Part shown: positions 34,113 through 43,766 of the stretch, piece after piece
Layout of the letters: each line of letters begins with the position of its first letter
How positions within the stretch are numbered: position 1 is the first letter of the stretch
Source: Burkholderiales bacterium 67-32
Lineage (GTDB): Bacteria > Pseudomonadota > Gammaproteobacteria > Burkholderiales > Burkholderiaceae_B
DNA length: 64,000 nt
Assembly (NCBI GenBank): GCA_001898625.1
Contig: MKUP01000023.1
Coordinates: forward strand, 124,001 to 188,000
Direction of reading: 5' to 3'
The notes under the pieces: generated by a model
What the model was told of the DNA's origin: nothing
What the model saw: only the letters and a program-made list of their open reading frames with translations
Database searches by the model: none
Program-made: the position numbers and the translations under genes

Positions 34113-35113
34113 CAGATGCTCCCAATTTTTTCGCGATTTTGATCGATCCAGGCCTGCAAGGCCTCCGGGCTCATCCATTCCGTATTATTGTCGCTCGAGT
34201 AGATGAAACCTTCTGGTACTTTCCTGCCGTTCTTGATGCGTTCAGTGCTATCGCACCAGCCATTGATGGCAGGCAGAATCTTGAAATGCTCAGGATATTC
34301 GTAGGTGTAGTAAGAGTCTTCCGCGCTGATCATTTGTTCATGCAGCTTTTCGCCGGGGCGAATACCGATTTCCATTTGTTTGGCCTCGGGCGCGACCACT
34401 TTGCCTAGATCCGTAACTTTCATCGACGGGATCTTCTTGACATAAATTTCACCGCCCTCCATGTCCTCGAAGGCATGCCAAACCAGTTCCACACCTTCTT
34501 CTAGAGAAATCATGAAGCGAGTCATGCGGTTGTCGGTGATTGGCAGTTCACCTTTATCCTTGATCGACATGAAGAAGGGGATGACGGATCCACGCGATCC
34601 CATCACGTTGCCGTAGCGTACGACGGCGAATCGGGTATCCCGTCCACCGGAGTAGGAGTTGCCAGCGACGAACAGTTTGTCCGAAGCCAGTTTAGTTGCG
34701 CCATACAGATTGGCAGGGCTACTGGCTTTGTCGGTGGAGAGGGCGACCACGCGCTTCACGCCTTGGTCCAGGCAGGCATCAATGAGGTTCATTGCGCCAT
34801 TGATATTGGTTTTGACGCATTCGAAAGGGTTGTATTCGGCCGTCGGCACGATTTTCGTGGCAGCTGCATGGACAACGTAATCTACACCGTCCAGGGCACG
34901 ATACAGCCGCTCGCGGTCGCGCACGTCGCCGATGAAGAAGCGGACGCGGCTGTCATTGGTGTATTTCTTCGCCATGTCCCATTGCTTCATTTCGTCGCGT
35001 GAGTAGATGATGATTTTCTTGGGGTTGTACTTGGCCAAGGTCATCGGCACGAAGGTGTTGCCGAAGGAGCCGGTACCGCCGGTGACGAGGATGGTTTTGT
35101 TGGTCAGCATCAT
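34112..35113 (-). CDS. pseB: UDP-N-acetylglucosamine 4,6-dehydratase (5-inverting)
   Basis: First enzyme of pseudaminic acid synthesis, converting UDP-GlcNAc to the 4-keto-6-deoxy-L-arabino sugar. About 333 residues. It has the Rossmann site ILVTGGTGSFGNTFVP, YSRDEMKQWDMAKKY (the PseB RDE-x2-Q segment), VHAAATKIVPTAEYNPFE and the catalytic STDKASSPANLYGATK with intact Tyr and Lys. The short soluble form separates it from the membrane-bound PglF type encoded at 41.3 kb. Two adjacent ATGs (35113, 35110) are possible starts. Confidence 0.95.
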   Translation of the reverse strand: MMLTNKTILVTGGTGSFGNTFVPMTLAKYNPKKIIIYSRDEMKQWDMAKKYTNDSRVRFFIGDVRDRERLYRALDGVDYVVHAAATKIVPTAEYNPFECVKTNINGAMNLIDACLDQGVKRVVALSTDKASSPANLYGATKLASDKLFVAGNSYSGGRDTRFAVVRYGNVMGSRGSVIPFFMSIKDKGELPITDNRMTRFMISLEEGVELVWHAFEDMEGGEIYVKKIPSMKVTDLGKVVAPEAKQMEIGIRPGEKLHEQMISAEDSYYTYEYPEHFKILPAINGWCDSTERIKNGRKVPEGFIYSSDNNTEWMSPEALQAWIDQNREKIGSI

Positions 35114-35166
35114 TGTTCCACTATTCGTTTTCGTTGATTCGCAAACTGGTTCGAGGGCGCTTTTTC

Positions 35167-36435
35167 CTACGAGGTCCACACACCTCGGGTGTCGATGACG
35201 GCGGTATCGCTTGTTCTACTTCTGGGGATGGCCTTAAATTCCTTGTGATCCACCAGGAGTATCACGATATCAGCTTGGCCCAGCGCGGTTTCTATATCAG
35301 TTAAGGTGAGAATTTCGGCCAACTTTGGTGGCAATTCTTTGACGTTCGGTTCGACCGCAAAAACAGGGCCACCATGACCATTAACCAGTTTTCGGCAAAT
35401 TTCGACGGCAGGGCTTTCGCGTAAATCATCGATGTCAGGTTTGAAAGCGAGTCCAAGGCAAGCTATTGTCACATCCTTGATGGTCTTGGATGGATTGGCT
35501 TGTAAATGCTCGGTGACGGCAATTTTCACCTTATCCAGTACCCAGTGTGGTTTGCTGTCGTTGACCTCTCGGGCAGTGCGGATCAGACGAGCTTCTTCGG
35601 GCGTAGTGCTCACGATGAACCAAGGGTCCACGGCGATGCAGTGTCCGCCAACTCCGGGGCCGGGCTGCAATATATTCACACGCGGGTGACGGTTGGCGAG
35701 TCGTATCAATTCCCAAACGTTGATGCCCAGCTTGTCGCAAATGATGGAGAGCTCGTTGGCGAAAGCAATATTCGTGTCGCGAAAACTGTTTTCGGTGAGT
35801 TTGCACATCTCGGCGGTGCGTGCGTTGGTGACAATGCACTCACCTTGAACAAAAATCTCGTACAACCGGCAGGCTGCCTCTGAGCATTTCGGCGTCATGC
35901 CACCGATGACTCGGTCATTGGAAACCAACTCCCGCAGGACGTGGCCCGGCAGCACGCGCTCGGGGCAGTGCGCGATGCGAACGTCAGCGTCTTCGCCATG
36001 GGTTTGCGGGAACTTGAGGTCCGGGCGAGCCTCGGCAAGCCATTGTGCCATTTGTTCCGTGGCGCCAACTGGGGATGTTGATTCCAGGACAACAAGGTTT
36101 CCCTTCTCCAAGACGGGAGCGATGGCCTTGCTTGCTGCTTCGATGTATGCCAAGTCCGGTTCGTGATCTTCCTTGAAGGGCGTGGGTACGGCGATCAGGA
36201 ATGCATCGGCAGGTTGGGGTTGAGTCGTCGCGCTTAGATAGCCATCTGTGACCGCGGCTCGAACGACGATATCCAGATCTGGCTCGACGATATGGATTTC
36301 GCCTCGATTGATCGTATCTACTGCTTTTGCGTTGACGTCTACGCCGATTACCTTCTTCTTGCGAGAGGCGAAAACCGCTGCAGTAGGAAGGCCGATATAG
36401 CCAAGGCCGATAACTGAAATCGTTTCGAAATTCAT
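35167..36435 (-). CDS. wecC: UDP-N-acetyl-D-mannosamine dehydrogenase
   Basis: Oxidises UDP-ManNAc to UDP-ManNAcA with two NAD per turn. It has 422 residues from the ATG at 36435, with the NAD site ISVIGLGYIGLPTAAVFASR, the VPTPF loop, the catalytic Cys in GPGVGGHCIAVDPWF and LGLAFKPDIDDLRESPA. It works directly downstream of WecB, encoded 27 bp upstream. The product supplies the uronic acid of the repeat unit. MQEKP upstream of the chosen ATG is a possible 5-residue extension. Confidence 0.95.
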   Translation of the reverse strand: MNFETISVIGLGYIGLPTAAVFASRKKKVIGVDVNAKAVDTINRGEIHIVEPDLDIVVRAAVTDGYLSATTQPQPADAFLIAVPTPFKEDHEPDLAYIEAASKAIAPVLEKGNLVVLESTSPVGATEQMAQWLAEARPDLKFPQTHGEDADVRIAHCPERVLPGHVLRELVSNDRVIGGMTPKCSEAACRLYEIFVQGECIVTNARTAEMCKLTENSFRDTNIAFANELSIICDKLGINVWELIRLANRHPRVNILQPGPGVGGHCIAVDPWFIVSTTPEEARLIRTAREVNDSKPHWVLDKVKIAVTEHLQANPSKTIKDVTIACLGLAFKPDIDDLRESPAVEICRKLVNGHGGPVFAVEPNVKELPPKLAEILTLTDIETALGQADIVILLVDHKEFKAIPRSRTSDTAVIDTRGVWTS

Positions 36436-36462
36436 GGGTTTTTCCTGCATTCTGAATTGAAT

Positions 36463-37587
36463 CTAAGTCGTTCGGTCCAGCAGTGCGTCGACAATCCGCG
36501 CGCATGCCTTGCCGTCGCCGTAGGGGTTGTGCGCGTACGCCATGCTGTCGTAGGCCTGCGTGTCTTTTAGCAGTTCGCTCACGTGGCGCACGATGTTGTC
36601 CGCATCCGTGCCTACAAGTCTTACGGTTCCTGCCTCCACGGCTTCAGGCCGCTCCGTCGTATCACGCATGACAAGTACGGGCTTGCCCAGGGAAGGCGCT
36701 TCCTCTTGAATTCCGCCAGAGTCTGTAAGGATCAGGGCCGAGCGGTGCATGAGATAAACGAATGGAAGATATTCGAGTGGCTCGATAAGATGAACGTTCG
36801 GAATATCGGTAAGCAGTCTGTTGACGGGTTCCCGGACATTCGGATTGAGGTGGACAGGATAGAGGATGCCCACGTCGGGAAACTGTTCCGCAATCCGCGC
36901 CAAGGCCGTGCAAATGCGCTCGAATCCACCGCCAAAACTTTCACGCCGATGCCCCGTTACGAGTACCAGGCGGGAATAAGTATCGAGAAAAGAAAACTGC
37001 GCGCCGAAGGACTTTTGCAGTTTGTCGTCACGCTGCAGTTTGTCCACGACTTCCAGCAGAGCATCGATGACGGTGTTGCCGGTGACGTGAATCGTGTCGT
37101 CGGCTACGCCTTCTCGTAGAAGATTCTTGCGGGAGGTGTCCGTTGGCGCGAAGTGGAAGCGAGCCAGGGCGCCGGTCAGCTTTCTGTTCCCTTCTTCCGG
37201 CCATGGGGAGTAGAGATTGCCTGTGCGCAGGCCAGCCTCCACGTGTCCGACAGGAATCTGCTGGTAATACGAAGCGAGACTGACAGCAAGCGTCGTCGCA
37301 GTATCTCCATGTACCAGCACGACGTCCGGTTTGAACTCGGCGAACACGCTCTTCATGCCTTGAAGTATGGAGGTACTGACGTCGGTCAGATCCTGCCCGG
37401 CCTTCATGATGTTCAGATCGTAATCCGGCTTGATGGCAAAGAGATCAAGGACCTGGTCCAGCATTTCCCTATGCTGGCCGGTTACGCACACTTTTGCTTC
37501 AAATCTCTTGTCCGTGGCAAGGGCCTGGACAAGAGGAGCCATCTTGATGGCCTCTGGTCGTGTGCCAAAGACGCACAGTGTTTTCAC
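36463..37587 (-). CDS. wecB: UDP-N-acetylglucosamine 2-epimerase (non-hydrolysing)
   Basis: Interconverts UDP-GlcNAc and UDP-ManNAc. About 374 residues starting [20 protein letters not shown] at a GTG (37587) that overlaps the preceding stop (GTGA). That coupling and the family N-terminus rule out the upstream ATG at 37644. Other signatures are [25 protein letters not shown] and the UDP/allosteric-site [20 protein letters not shown]. With wecC it provides UDP-ManNAcA. Confidence 0.95.
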   Translation of the reverse strand: MKTLCVFGTRPEAIKMAPLVQALATDKRFEAKVCVTGQHREMLDQVLDLFAIKPDYDLNIMKAGQDLTDVSTSILQGMKSVFAEFKPDVVLVHGDTATTLAVSLASYYQQIPVGHVEAGLRTGNLYSPWPEEGNRKLTGALARFHFAPTDTSRKNLLREGVADDTIHVTGNTVIDALLEVVDKLQRDDKLQKSFGAQFSFLDTYSRLVLVTGHRRESFGGGFERICTALARIAEQFPDVGILYPVHLNPNVREPVNRLLTDIPNVHLIEPLEYLPFVYLMHRSALILTDSGGIQEEAPSLGKPVLVMRDTTERPEAVEAGTVRLVGTDADNIVRHVSELLKDTQAYDSMAYAHNPYGDGKACARIVDALLDRTT

Positions 37588-38840
37588 TTGACGAACTCCC
37601 TGCTTTCTTGATCGGCCTTGGCGATTTTTCCGTGCTCGAGCCAATCGACGAATTGGTTGCTAAGAATCTTGCGGTCGAATTGTGCTTTGGCTAAGGCTAA
37701 CGAACGCTGCCCCATTTGTGTCAGCGCCTCCCGCCCGTCCGCGGCCTGTTCCAGGGCATCGGCGAAGGCGGCGGGGTTGTCGGGAGGCACCGCGAATCCA
37801 CATTGGTGTTTGGTGATGACCTCCGCCAGCCACCCGGGGTAGTTATTCAGTACAGGCAAGCCCGAAGCCAGGTAGTCGAAGAACTTGTTGGGCGAGGTCC
37901 CATAGTAAAAAGCGGGAACGTTGGCCAGGGTCTGGAGGCCGATATCCGTAGCAGCCATCAGGCCCGCCAGGCGGGTCTTGTTGACGGGGTCATGGAATAT
38001 GACGTTGTTCAACTGGAGCGATGCGGCTCTTTGCATCAAGCTTTGCTTCGTCGCTCCTTGACCTACGAGCAGGATCTTGATGTCTTGCCGCCCGCGCCGC
38101 TGCAACTCGTCGGCGGCATCCAGTACCGCATCCAGGCCGTTGGCCTTGCCATGCGTGCCGGCGAATACCGCCAGCAGGTCGGTTTCGGCAATCCCTTCGG
38201 GACGCCATGGCTCGGGATTCGCACCGAAGATGTCGATGTCGCATCCGTTCGGAATCAGGGCAATGCTCGATCTAGGCACGCCCCGATGAGCAATGCCGTC
38301 CACAATGCCTGGTGAAAGTCCGATCAGCCGGTGTGCCGACTTGTAGCTTGCCCATTCGAGTACGGACATGCCAAACAGGACGGCCGGATTGCGGATTACT
38401 CCCATGGCCTTGGGCAGTTCGGGCCATAGGTCGCGTACCTCGAACACGAACGGCTTGCCGCGCAACCAACGTGCGAAGATGCCGGGGATCCCCGCTGTAA
38501 GCGGGGTCGTCGTGGCAAAGACAAGGTCGTAGCGCTCGGTCAGGGCGATGGCCACGCTTCGCAACGCGAAGCGCAGGAACGTGGCGGTGCGCTTGATGAA
38601 TCCGTCCGAGTTGCCGTAAGAAAGGTCGAACTCGACCACCTCCAGGCCGGGCTGGATCGTGCCTCGGCGCTTGCCGCGCACGAACGGCCCCGTCAGGCCG
38701 GTCGTGCCGCCCTTATAGCTGCCGCAGACCATGCAGACTTCATGGCCACGCTCGACCAGGCGCTTGGCCATTTCGTACGAGCGTATTCCGGCTGCTCCCT
38801 TCGGGGTGGAAAAATGCTGGTGGAAATAAAGAACTTTCAT
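37584..38840 (-). CDS. GT4-family glycosyltransferase (WbuB/WbjE-like)
   Basis: Retaining GT-B enzyme of 418 residues. The N-terminus [20 protein letters not shown] with [15 protein letters not shown] is typical of WbuB-type FucNAc/ManNAcA transferases. [19 protein letters not shown] and the C-domain [19 protein letters not shown] (E-x7-E equivalent region) confirm the group. It is the only ordinary cytoplasmic glycosyltransferase in the island. It lies next to wecB, so transfer of ManNAcA onto the lipid-linked first sugar is plausible. The donor is inferred. Confidence 0.9.
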   Translation of the reverse strand: MKVLYFHQHFSTPKGAAGIRSYEMAKRLVERGHEVCMVCGSYKGGTTGLTGPFVRGKRRGTIQPGLEVVEFDLSYGNSDGFIKRTATFLRFALRSVAIALTERYDLVFATTTPLTAGIPGIFARWLRGKPFVFEVRDLWPELPKAMGVIRNPAVLFGMSVLEWASYKSAHRLIGLSPGIVDGIAHRGVPRSSIALIPNGCDIDIFGANPEPWRPEGIAETDLLAVFAGTHGKANGLDAVLDAADELQRRGRQDIKILLVGQGATKQSLMQRAASLQLNNVIFHDPVNKTRLAGLMAATDIGLQTLANVPAFYYGTSPNKFFDYLASGLPVLNNYPGWLAEVITKHQCGFAVPPDNPAAFADALEQAADGREALTQMGQRSLALAKAQFDRKILSNQFVDWLEHGKIAKADQESREFVK

Positions 38841-38858
38841 CGGGTGCCGGTTTGCGGG

Positions 38859-40037
38859 TTAAGAGCGAGTAGCCTGCCGCAGCGTTTCGGATAGCGCGGC
38901 GCAGGTACGTTCGATTTCCGCGGGCGTAAGCGTCGGATGGACCAGGAACATCAGGCTGGTTTCCCCCAGTTCCACGGCATGAGGCAGGCGGCGCGCCGGG
39001 CGATAGTCAGTTCCGTCGAAGGCTTTTTCCAGATAAACCTCCGAGCAGGAACCTTGGTAGCAGGGAACGCCTTTTTCGGTCAGGGCCTGGACGATGCCGT
39101 CGCGTGTCCAGCCATCCGCCAGTTGCTCCGGGTTGACGAACAGGTAGTGTTTATACGCCGCGTGGTCGACGTGGTCCGGCACCTGGGGTAGGCGTACGCA
39201 AGCGTAAGGGCTGGCCGCCGTGTTGATTCGCGCGGCGTAAGCCTGGCGCTGTCTGGTCCAATCGGCCATCCGGCGCAGCTGGATCCGGCCGATGGCTCCT
39301 TGCATTTCGATCATTCGCCAGTTGGTACCGAAGGAATCGTGCACCCACCGGAATCCCGGGGGATGCTGCCGTTCGTAGACCGCTTCCCACGATTTGCCAT
39401 GGTCCTTGTATGCCCACATCCTGGACCATAGTGCGCGGTCATTGGTCGTGACCATGCCGCCTTCGCCGCCCGTGGTCATGATCTTGTCCTGGCAAAACGA
39501 CCAGGCTCCGATGTGGCCGATACTACCGACCGGGCGGCCCTTGTACTTGGCTCCGTGGGCCTGCGCGCAATCCTCGATCACGAAGAAGCCTTTTTCCTCG
39601 GCCAGGGCCATGATCGGGTCCATCTCGCACGGCCACCCTGCCAGGTGCACGCAAATCACGGCGCGGGTATTGGGAGTCAGGACTTCGCGGATGCTTTCAG
39701 CGGTGATGTTCTGGCTGTTCAGGTCGACGTCGGCGAATATCGGGCGCGCGCCGGCGCTGACGATGCTCGAAGCTGAAGCCAGGAAGGTGCGCGGGGTGAC
39801 GATTACATCGTCGCCAGGGCCGATATCCAGCGCCTTCAAGGCCAGATCCAGCGCCACCGTCCCGTTGGCCAGCGCAATGGCATATTCCGTATGGCTCCAT
39901 GCCGCGAATTCCTTTTCGAATTCTCGGCATTCCTGTCCGGTCCAGTAATTGACCTTGTTGGACAACAGCACCCGCTTGACGGCGTCCGCTTCTTCTTCGG
40001 TGAAGGAGGGCCAAGGGGAGAAGGGGGTATTCAGCAT
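38859..40037 (-). CDS. pglE: DegT/DnrJ/EryC1/StrS aminotransferase (PglE-like)
   Basis: PLP enzyme of 392 residues, probably aminating C4 of the 4-keto sugar made by the adjacent membrane dehydratase. The signatures are the YAIALANGTVALDLALKAL pocket, FFVIEDCAQAHGAKYKG and the PLP lysine in WSFCQDKIMTTGGEGGM. Context with a PglF-type dehydratase, a PglD-type acetyltransferase and a PglC-type transferase points to UDP-2,4-diacetamido-2,4,6-trideoxyhexose (bacillosamine-like). Its start overlaps the acetyltransferase stop. The exact sugar epimer cannot be read from sequence. Confidence 0.9.
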   Translation of the reverse strand: MLNTPFSPWPSFTEEEADAVKRVLLSNKVNYWTGQECREFEKEFAAWSHTEYAIALANGTVALDLALKALDIGPGDDVIVTPRTFLASASSIVSAGARPIFADVDLNSQNITAESIREVLTPNTRAVICVHLAGWPCEMDPIMALAEEKGFFVIEDCAQAHGAKYKGRPVGSIGHIGAWSFCQDKIMTTGGEGGMVTTNDRALWSRMWAYKDHGKSWEAVYERQHPPGFRWVHDSFGTNWRMIEMQGAIGRIQLRRMADWTRQRQAYAARINTAASPYACVRLPQVPDHVDHAAYKHYLFVNPEQLADGWTRDGIVQALTEKGVPCYQGSCSEVYLEKAFDGTDYRPARRLPHAVELGETSLMFLVHPTLTPAEIERTCAALSETLRQATRS

Positions 40038-40672
40038 GTTGGCGTGGTCCTGTTCAAATCTTTGGCCGGGTTGCCCGCGGCGGTGATTCCGTCCGGCTGG
40101 GGGCTGACGACGACGGCGCCCACACCTATCACGGCATGGGCGCCTATGGATATTTGTTGGCGGATGCCGGCGTTGGCGCCTATCCAGCTGCAGGTGCCCA
40201 CGGTGACGCCGCCCGCCAGGTTGGCGCCGGGGCTGATGTGGACGCCGTCGGCCACCTGGCAGTCATGGTCCACGGTGGCGGCGGTGTTGACGATGCAGGC
40301 TTTTCCGATCCGGGCGCCTATGTTGACCACGGCCCCGGCGAATACCACGCTGCCCGCGCCCACGCCAGCATGGCGGCTGATTGTGGCGCGCGGATGAATG
40401 ATGGTGGCCAGGCTGGCCCCCGCGGCGGCCAGCGTGTCCGTATTGGACAGCCGTACGCGGTTGGCGCCTATGCCGACCACGACACCGTCGAATTCCTGGC
40501 ACTGCTGGAGCAGGGCCGCCAGGTTTCCCACGATGGGCCAGGGGCCGCTGCTCTTCCGTTCGGGCCAGGCGTCGTCGAAGAAGACGATTTCCTGCCATTG
40601 ACCGCCGGCCTCGGCCGCATCCGCCACCACGCGGCCATGGCCGCCCGCGCCCAGAATGGCGAGTCGTTTCAT
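40031..40672 (-). CDS. pglD: PglD/NeuD-type sugar O/N-acetyltransferase
   Basis: Two-domain acetyltransferase of 213 residues. The N-terminal nucleotide-sugar-binding Rossmann part (LAILGAGGHGRVVADAAEAG) is followed by a left-handed beta-helix (HPRATISRHAGVGAGSVVF to IGANAGIRQQISIGAHAVIG) with the catalytic His in VNTAATVDHDCQVADG. It would acetylate the C4 amine formed by the PglE-like enzyme, using acetyl-CoA. The ATG overlaps the stop of the upstream transferase (ATGA), giving a coupled dehydratase/transferase/acetyltransferase/aminotransferase set. Confidence 0.9.
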   Translation of the reverse strand: MKRLAILGAGGHGRVVADAAEAGGQWQEIVFFDDAWPERKSSGPWPIVGNLAALLQQCQEFDGVVVGIGANRVRLSNTDTLAAAGASLATIIHPRATISRHAGVGAGSVVFAGAVVNIGARIGKACIVNTAATVDHDCQVADGVHISPGANLAGGVTVGTCSWIGANAGIRQQISIGAHAVIGVGAVVVSPQPDGITAAGNPAKDLNRTTPTC

Positions 40673-41265
40673 GGGTTGTTGCCTCGGAAGCGTTCCATGG
40701 TGGCCTGGCCGTCGGCGCTGATGCCTTCGCGCACCAGCACCTTGCGCACGGTCATCCACAGGATTTTCACGTCCAGCCACAGCGAGCGGTTGTCCACGTA
40801 CCAGACGTCCAGTTCGAATTTCTGCGGCCACGACAAAGCGTTGCGGCCGTTCACCTGGGCCCAGCCTGTTACTCCAGGGCGGACTTGGTGGCGACGCATC
40901 TGGTGCTGGTCATACAAGGGCAGATATTCCATCAGTAGCGGACGGGGGCCGACCAGGCTCATGTCGCCGCGCAGGACATTCCAGAGTTCGGGCAGTTCGT
41001 CCAGGCTGGTGCTGCGCAGGCGCTTGCCGAACGAGGTCAGGCGCTGGTCGTCCGGCAGCGGTTGGCCATCGGGGCCGGTGGCATCGCGCATGGAGCGGAA
41101 CTTGACCATCTGGAAGGGCTTGCCGTTCAAGCCGGGGCGGACCTGGCGGAAGAAGACGGGCGAGCCCAGTTTCCGCCGGATCGCGATGCACAGTACCAGG
41201 ATGACCGGACTGAGTAGAAGAAGGGCGATTGCCGCCAGGATGATGTCAAATGCGCGTTTTGCCAT
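40669..41265 (-). CDS. pglC: Initiating phosphoglycosyltransferase (PglC type)
   Basis: Small monotopic phosphoglycosyltransferase of 198 residues, placing the first sugar-1-phosphate on undecaprenyl phosphate. One N-terminal hydrophobic segment (FDIILAAIALLLLSPVILVL) is followed by the catalytic core: FFRQVRPGLNGKPFQMVKFR, the Asp-Glu pair in STSLDELPELWNVLRGDMSL, VGPRPLL and VRPGVTGWAQVNGRN. The short form without the extra N-terminal membrane bundle of WbaP is like Campylobacter PglC, matching the neighbouring diamino-sugar genes. Confidence 0.93.
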   Translation of the reverse strand: MAKRAFDIILAAIALLLLSPVILVLCIAIRRKLGSPVFFRQVRPGLNGKPFQMVKFRSMRDATGPDGQPLPDDQRLTSFGKRLRSTSLDELPELWNVLRGDMSLVGPRPLLMEYLPLYDQHQMRRHQVRPGVTGWAQVNGRNALSWPQKFELDVWYVDNRSLWLDVKILWMTVRKVLVREGISADGQATMERFRGNNP

Positions 41266-41323
41266 GAAAAAGGGCCTTCGGAAGGAAGGCTGTGGGTACG
41301 GTTGCGGTTCAGTATAGAGAGGC

Positions 41324-43318
41324 TTACGCCGGATGGCCTACGGCGACGTCTCGTTTGCCCTCGTACGAGGCCAGTGAGGTCCGTGCGGTTCTGCTTGCTC
41401 GCTCGCCGATGGGGTTGGCCGCGAGTTCGTCCTGTTCGGCGGGCTTGTCGCTCAGCAGCGAATAGGGCGTGTATTCCGGGACCAACTTCTGCAGCGCCAT
41501 GCGAATGTCCAAGGCGGAACCGTTGCTGCAGGCCGTATGCAGGGCTTCCAACAGAGACTCGAGTTGGCCCAGCGTCAGGTAGTGTTCGCGCGAGCACAGG
41601 ATGCGAGGATGATCGCTGGGAATGGTGTCGCCGCCGATCAGCAGTTCCTCGTACAGCTTTTCCCCCGGCCGTAGGCCCACGACCTTGATTTCGATGTGGC
41701 CGTTGGGGCTGTCCGTGTTTTTCTCGGTCAGGCCGGACATCTGGATCATGGTGCGGGCCAGGTCGATGATCTTGACCGGTTCGCCCATGTCGAGCACGAA
41801 GACTTCGCCGCCGCGCGCCATGGCCCCGGCCTGGATCACGAGCTGCGCCGCTTCCGGGATCAGCATGAAGTAGCGGGTGACGTCGGCGTGGGTGACCGTG
41901 ATAGGGCCGCCGCGCTGGATCTGGTTGCGGAACAGCGGGACCACCGAGCCCGACGAGCCCAGCACGTTGCCGAAGCGCACCATGCTGAACACGGTGCGGT
42001 TGTTGGGCCGCAGGGCGAAGGCCTGGAAGATCAGTTCGGCGCATCGCTTGCTGGCGCCCATGACGTTGGGCGGGCGGACGGCCTTGTCGGTGGAGATCAG
42101 GACGCAGGTCTCGACGTTGTGCTGGGCGGCGGCCATGGCCACGGACCAGGTGCCCAGCACATTGTTGCGTATGCCGGCAGCCATGTTGTTCTCCACCAGC
42201 GGTACGTGCTTGTAGGCGGCGGCATGGTAGATGGTGTCGACACGGTGCTCGCGCACGACGCGGCTGACCAGTTCGGTGTCGCACACGCTGCCCATGTAGG
42301 CCGACAACTGGGTGGCAGGGAAGCGTTCGCGCAGTTCGTGCTCGATGGCATACAGCGCGTATTCAGAATGATCCAGCACGACGAGATGGGCGGGTTTCTG
42401 CGACTCGATCTGGCGGCAGAGTTCGCTGCCGATGGAGCCGCCGGCGCCTGTAACCAGGACCGATTTGCCCGTCACGCATTTCGAGAACAGGTCGCGCCGC
42501 GGCGGAACGGGCTTGCGGCCCAGCAGGTCTTCAACCTGGATTTCGCGGATGGCGCTTTCCAGCACCTTGCCTTCCACCATTTCCGCCATGGTGGGCAGCG
42601 TTCGCACCGGGATGCCCAGGCTGGACAGGCGGCTGACGATGGTGCGTCGGCGTTCGGGCGATGCCGACGGGATCGCCAGGATGATCTGCTGGAGTTCGTG
42701 CTTGCGGACGATATCGTTGAGCCGGCTCAGTGGGTAGACGCGCAGGCCGCCCACGTGCCGGTTGGCCAGGCGCTTGTCGTCGTCGAAGAAGCAGATGGGC
42801 GTATAGGCGTGGCTGGTGCGCATGGCGACAGCCAGTTGGAAGCCGGCTTCGCCGGCGCCATAAATGGCGACACGGGGCGCCACGATGTGCTGGCGCAGCG
42901 GCGTGCGCAGCAGATGGCGGGCGCCGAATCGGGAAATGACGACGTACGAGAAGGCGATGAACCAATAGATGAGCAGCGTGCTGCGGGGCGGTGCCGGCAT
43001 GTTGAACAGCACGCATCCGATATAGGTGGCGACAGCCAGAACCGCCAGGCCGATACCGGTGGAGCGCAACATGGAAATATCCATATAGCGCACCACGTTG
43101 CGATACAGGCCGCACAGGTAGAAAACAGGAATGGCTGCCAGCGCCATGATGATGGGCGCGCTGATGCCGTAGCTTTGGAGCGTGACCGCGTCACCCAGCC
43201 GCAGATAGAACGCCGCGATCAGGCTGGCCGGAAGGGCGATGGCGTCCGCGATCACCATGACCGCGATCTTTTGCGGTCGGGAAAGGGAAAGGAGAAAGTC
43301 GCGTAGTTTTGTCTGCAT
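41324..43318 (-). CDS. pglF: Membrane UDP-GlcNAc 4,6-dehydratase (PglF/WbpM/CapD type)
   Basis: A 664-residue inner-membrane enzyme making the 4-keto-6-deoxy sugar that starts the diamino-trideoxyhexose branch. Four hydrophobic segments fill residues 15-135. A first nucleotide-binding fold (RVAIYGAGEAGFQLAVAMRT) follows, then the catalytic SDR domain with SVLVTGAGGSIGSELCRQIE, YHAAAYKHVPLVEN and STDKAVRPPNVMGASKR. In that last block Met replaces the usual Tyr, a substitution typical of the WbpM class. It is the first gene of the minus-strand island, with AAGG before the ATG. The C-terminal 60 residues are low in conservation. Confidence 0.93.
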   Translation of the reverse strand: MQTKLRDFLLSLSRPQKIAVMVIADAIALPASLIAAFYLRLGDAVTLQSYGISAPIIMALAAIPVFYLCGLYRNVVRYMDISMLRSTGIGLAVLAVATYIGCVLFNMPAPPRSTLLIYWFIAFSYVVISRFGARHLLRTPLRQHIVAPRVAIYGAGEAGFQLAVAMRTSHAYTPICFFDDDKRLANRHVGGLRVYPLSRLNDIVRKHELQQIILAIPSASPERRRTIVSRLSSLGIPVRTLPTMAEMVEGKVLESAIREIQVEDLLGRKPVPPRRDLFSKCVTGKSVLVTGAGGSIGSELCRQIESQKPAHLVVLDHSEYALYAIEHELRERFPATQLSAYMGSVCDTELVSRVVREHRVDTIYHAAAYKHVPLVENNMAAGIRNNVLGTWSVAMAAAQHNVETCVLISTDKAVRPPNVMGASKRCAELIFQAFALRPNNRTVFSMVRFGNVLGSSGSVVPLFRNQIQRGGPITVTHADVTRYFMLIPEAAQLVIQAGAMARGGEVFVLDMGEPVKIIDLARTMIQMSGLTEKNTDSPNGHIEIKVVGLRPGEKLYEELLIGGDTIPSDHPRILCSREHYLTLGQLESLLEALHTACSNGSALDIRMALQKLVPEYTPYSLLSDKPAEQDELAANPIGERASRTARTSLASYEGKRDVAVGHPA

Positions 43319-43472
43319 GATTACCTTGTACCAATCCGATCTCGGGTGGTGAGTCCGGCCCCTGGGGGATACACACCCCTTTGTGACTCGTTCCCTATCG
43401 ACTGCCCGGCAGGAAGACAGTTGGCACTCGGTAGTGCGGCGGCGGTATTTTGGTTGGCGCGCCGAATTGCAT

Positions 43473-43494
43473 CAATCCCCGATTCAGGGGATTG
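43473..43494. promoter_or_regulatory. Perfect inverted repeat at the candidate operon promoter
   Basis: CAATCCCC (43473-43480), 6-bp spacer, GGGGATTG (43487-43494). On the minus strand it runs directly into a TTGATG hexamer, so it may be an operator controlling the polysaccharide operon or an RNA hairpin. Role inferred from position only. Confidence 0.5.
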
Positions 43495-43732
43495 CGGAAA
43501 GCCTAGAGGCGGTCTTTCCGGTGAATTCAGGACGGTCTGAAAGATTAGCATGTCGCGATGCGCCTATCGTGGAAGCCCGGGAAAAGATTGCATCAGTTTG
43601 TGCATGCGCGAAATGGTCAATCTCATTTTTGAGAAATGCGAAACGTAGCGATCATTTGCCGGTTGCCATGATTGCTTCGCCGATTTCCTGCTCCTCTCGT
43701 TATATGCCGCGCGGCTCTAGCTGGCCGAGCCA

Positions 43733-43766
43733 GGATTCGTAATATCTATATGTATATTGCGAATCC
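43733..43766. repeat. 34-bp inverted repeat, 13-bp arms with one mismatch
   Basis: GGATTCGTAATAT (43733-43745), 8-bp spacer, ATATTGCGAATCC (43754-43766), 18 bp beyond the glmM stop. It is AT-rich without a T-run, so a poor intrinsic terminator; it could be a protein-binding or recombination site. It does not match a dif site well. Confidence 0.7.

Noticed and set aside
43383-43742. 119-codon plus-strand frame in the pglF-glmM gap
   Set aside because: No ribosome binding site, irregular composition, no recognisable motif, and it covers the two inverted repeats.
43733-43766. Inverted repeat as a dif/XerCD site
   Set aside because: Length and AT-rich centre are suggestive, but the arm sequences do not match known dif half-sites well and the spacer is 8 rather than 6 bp.
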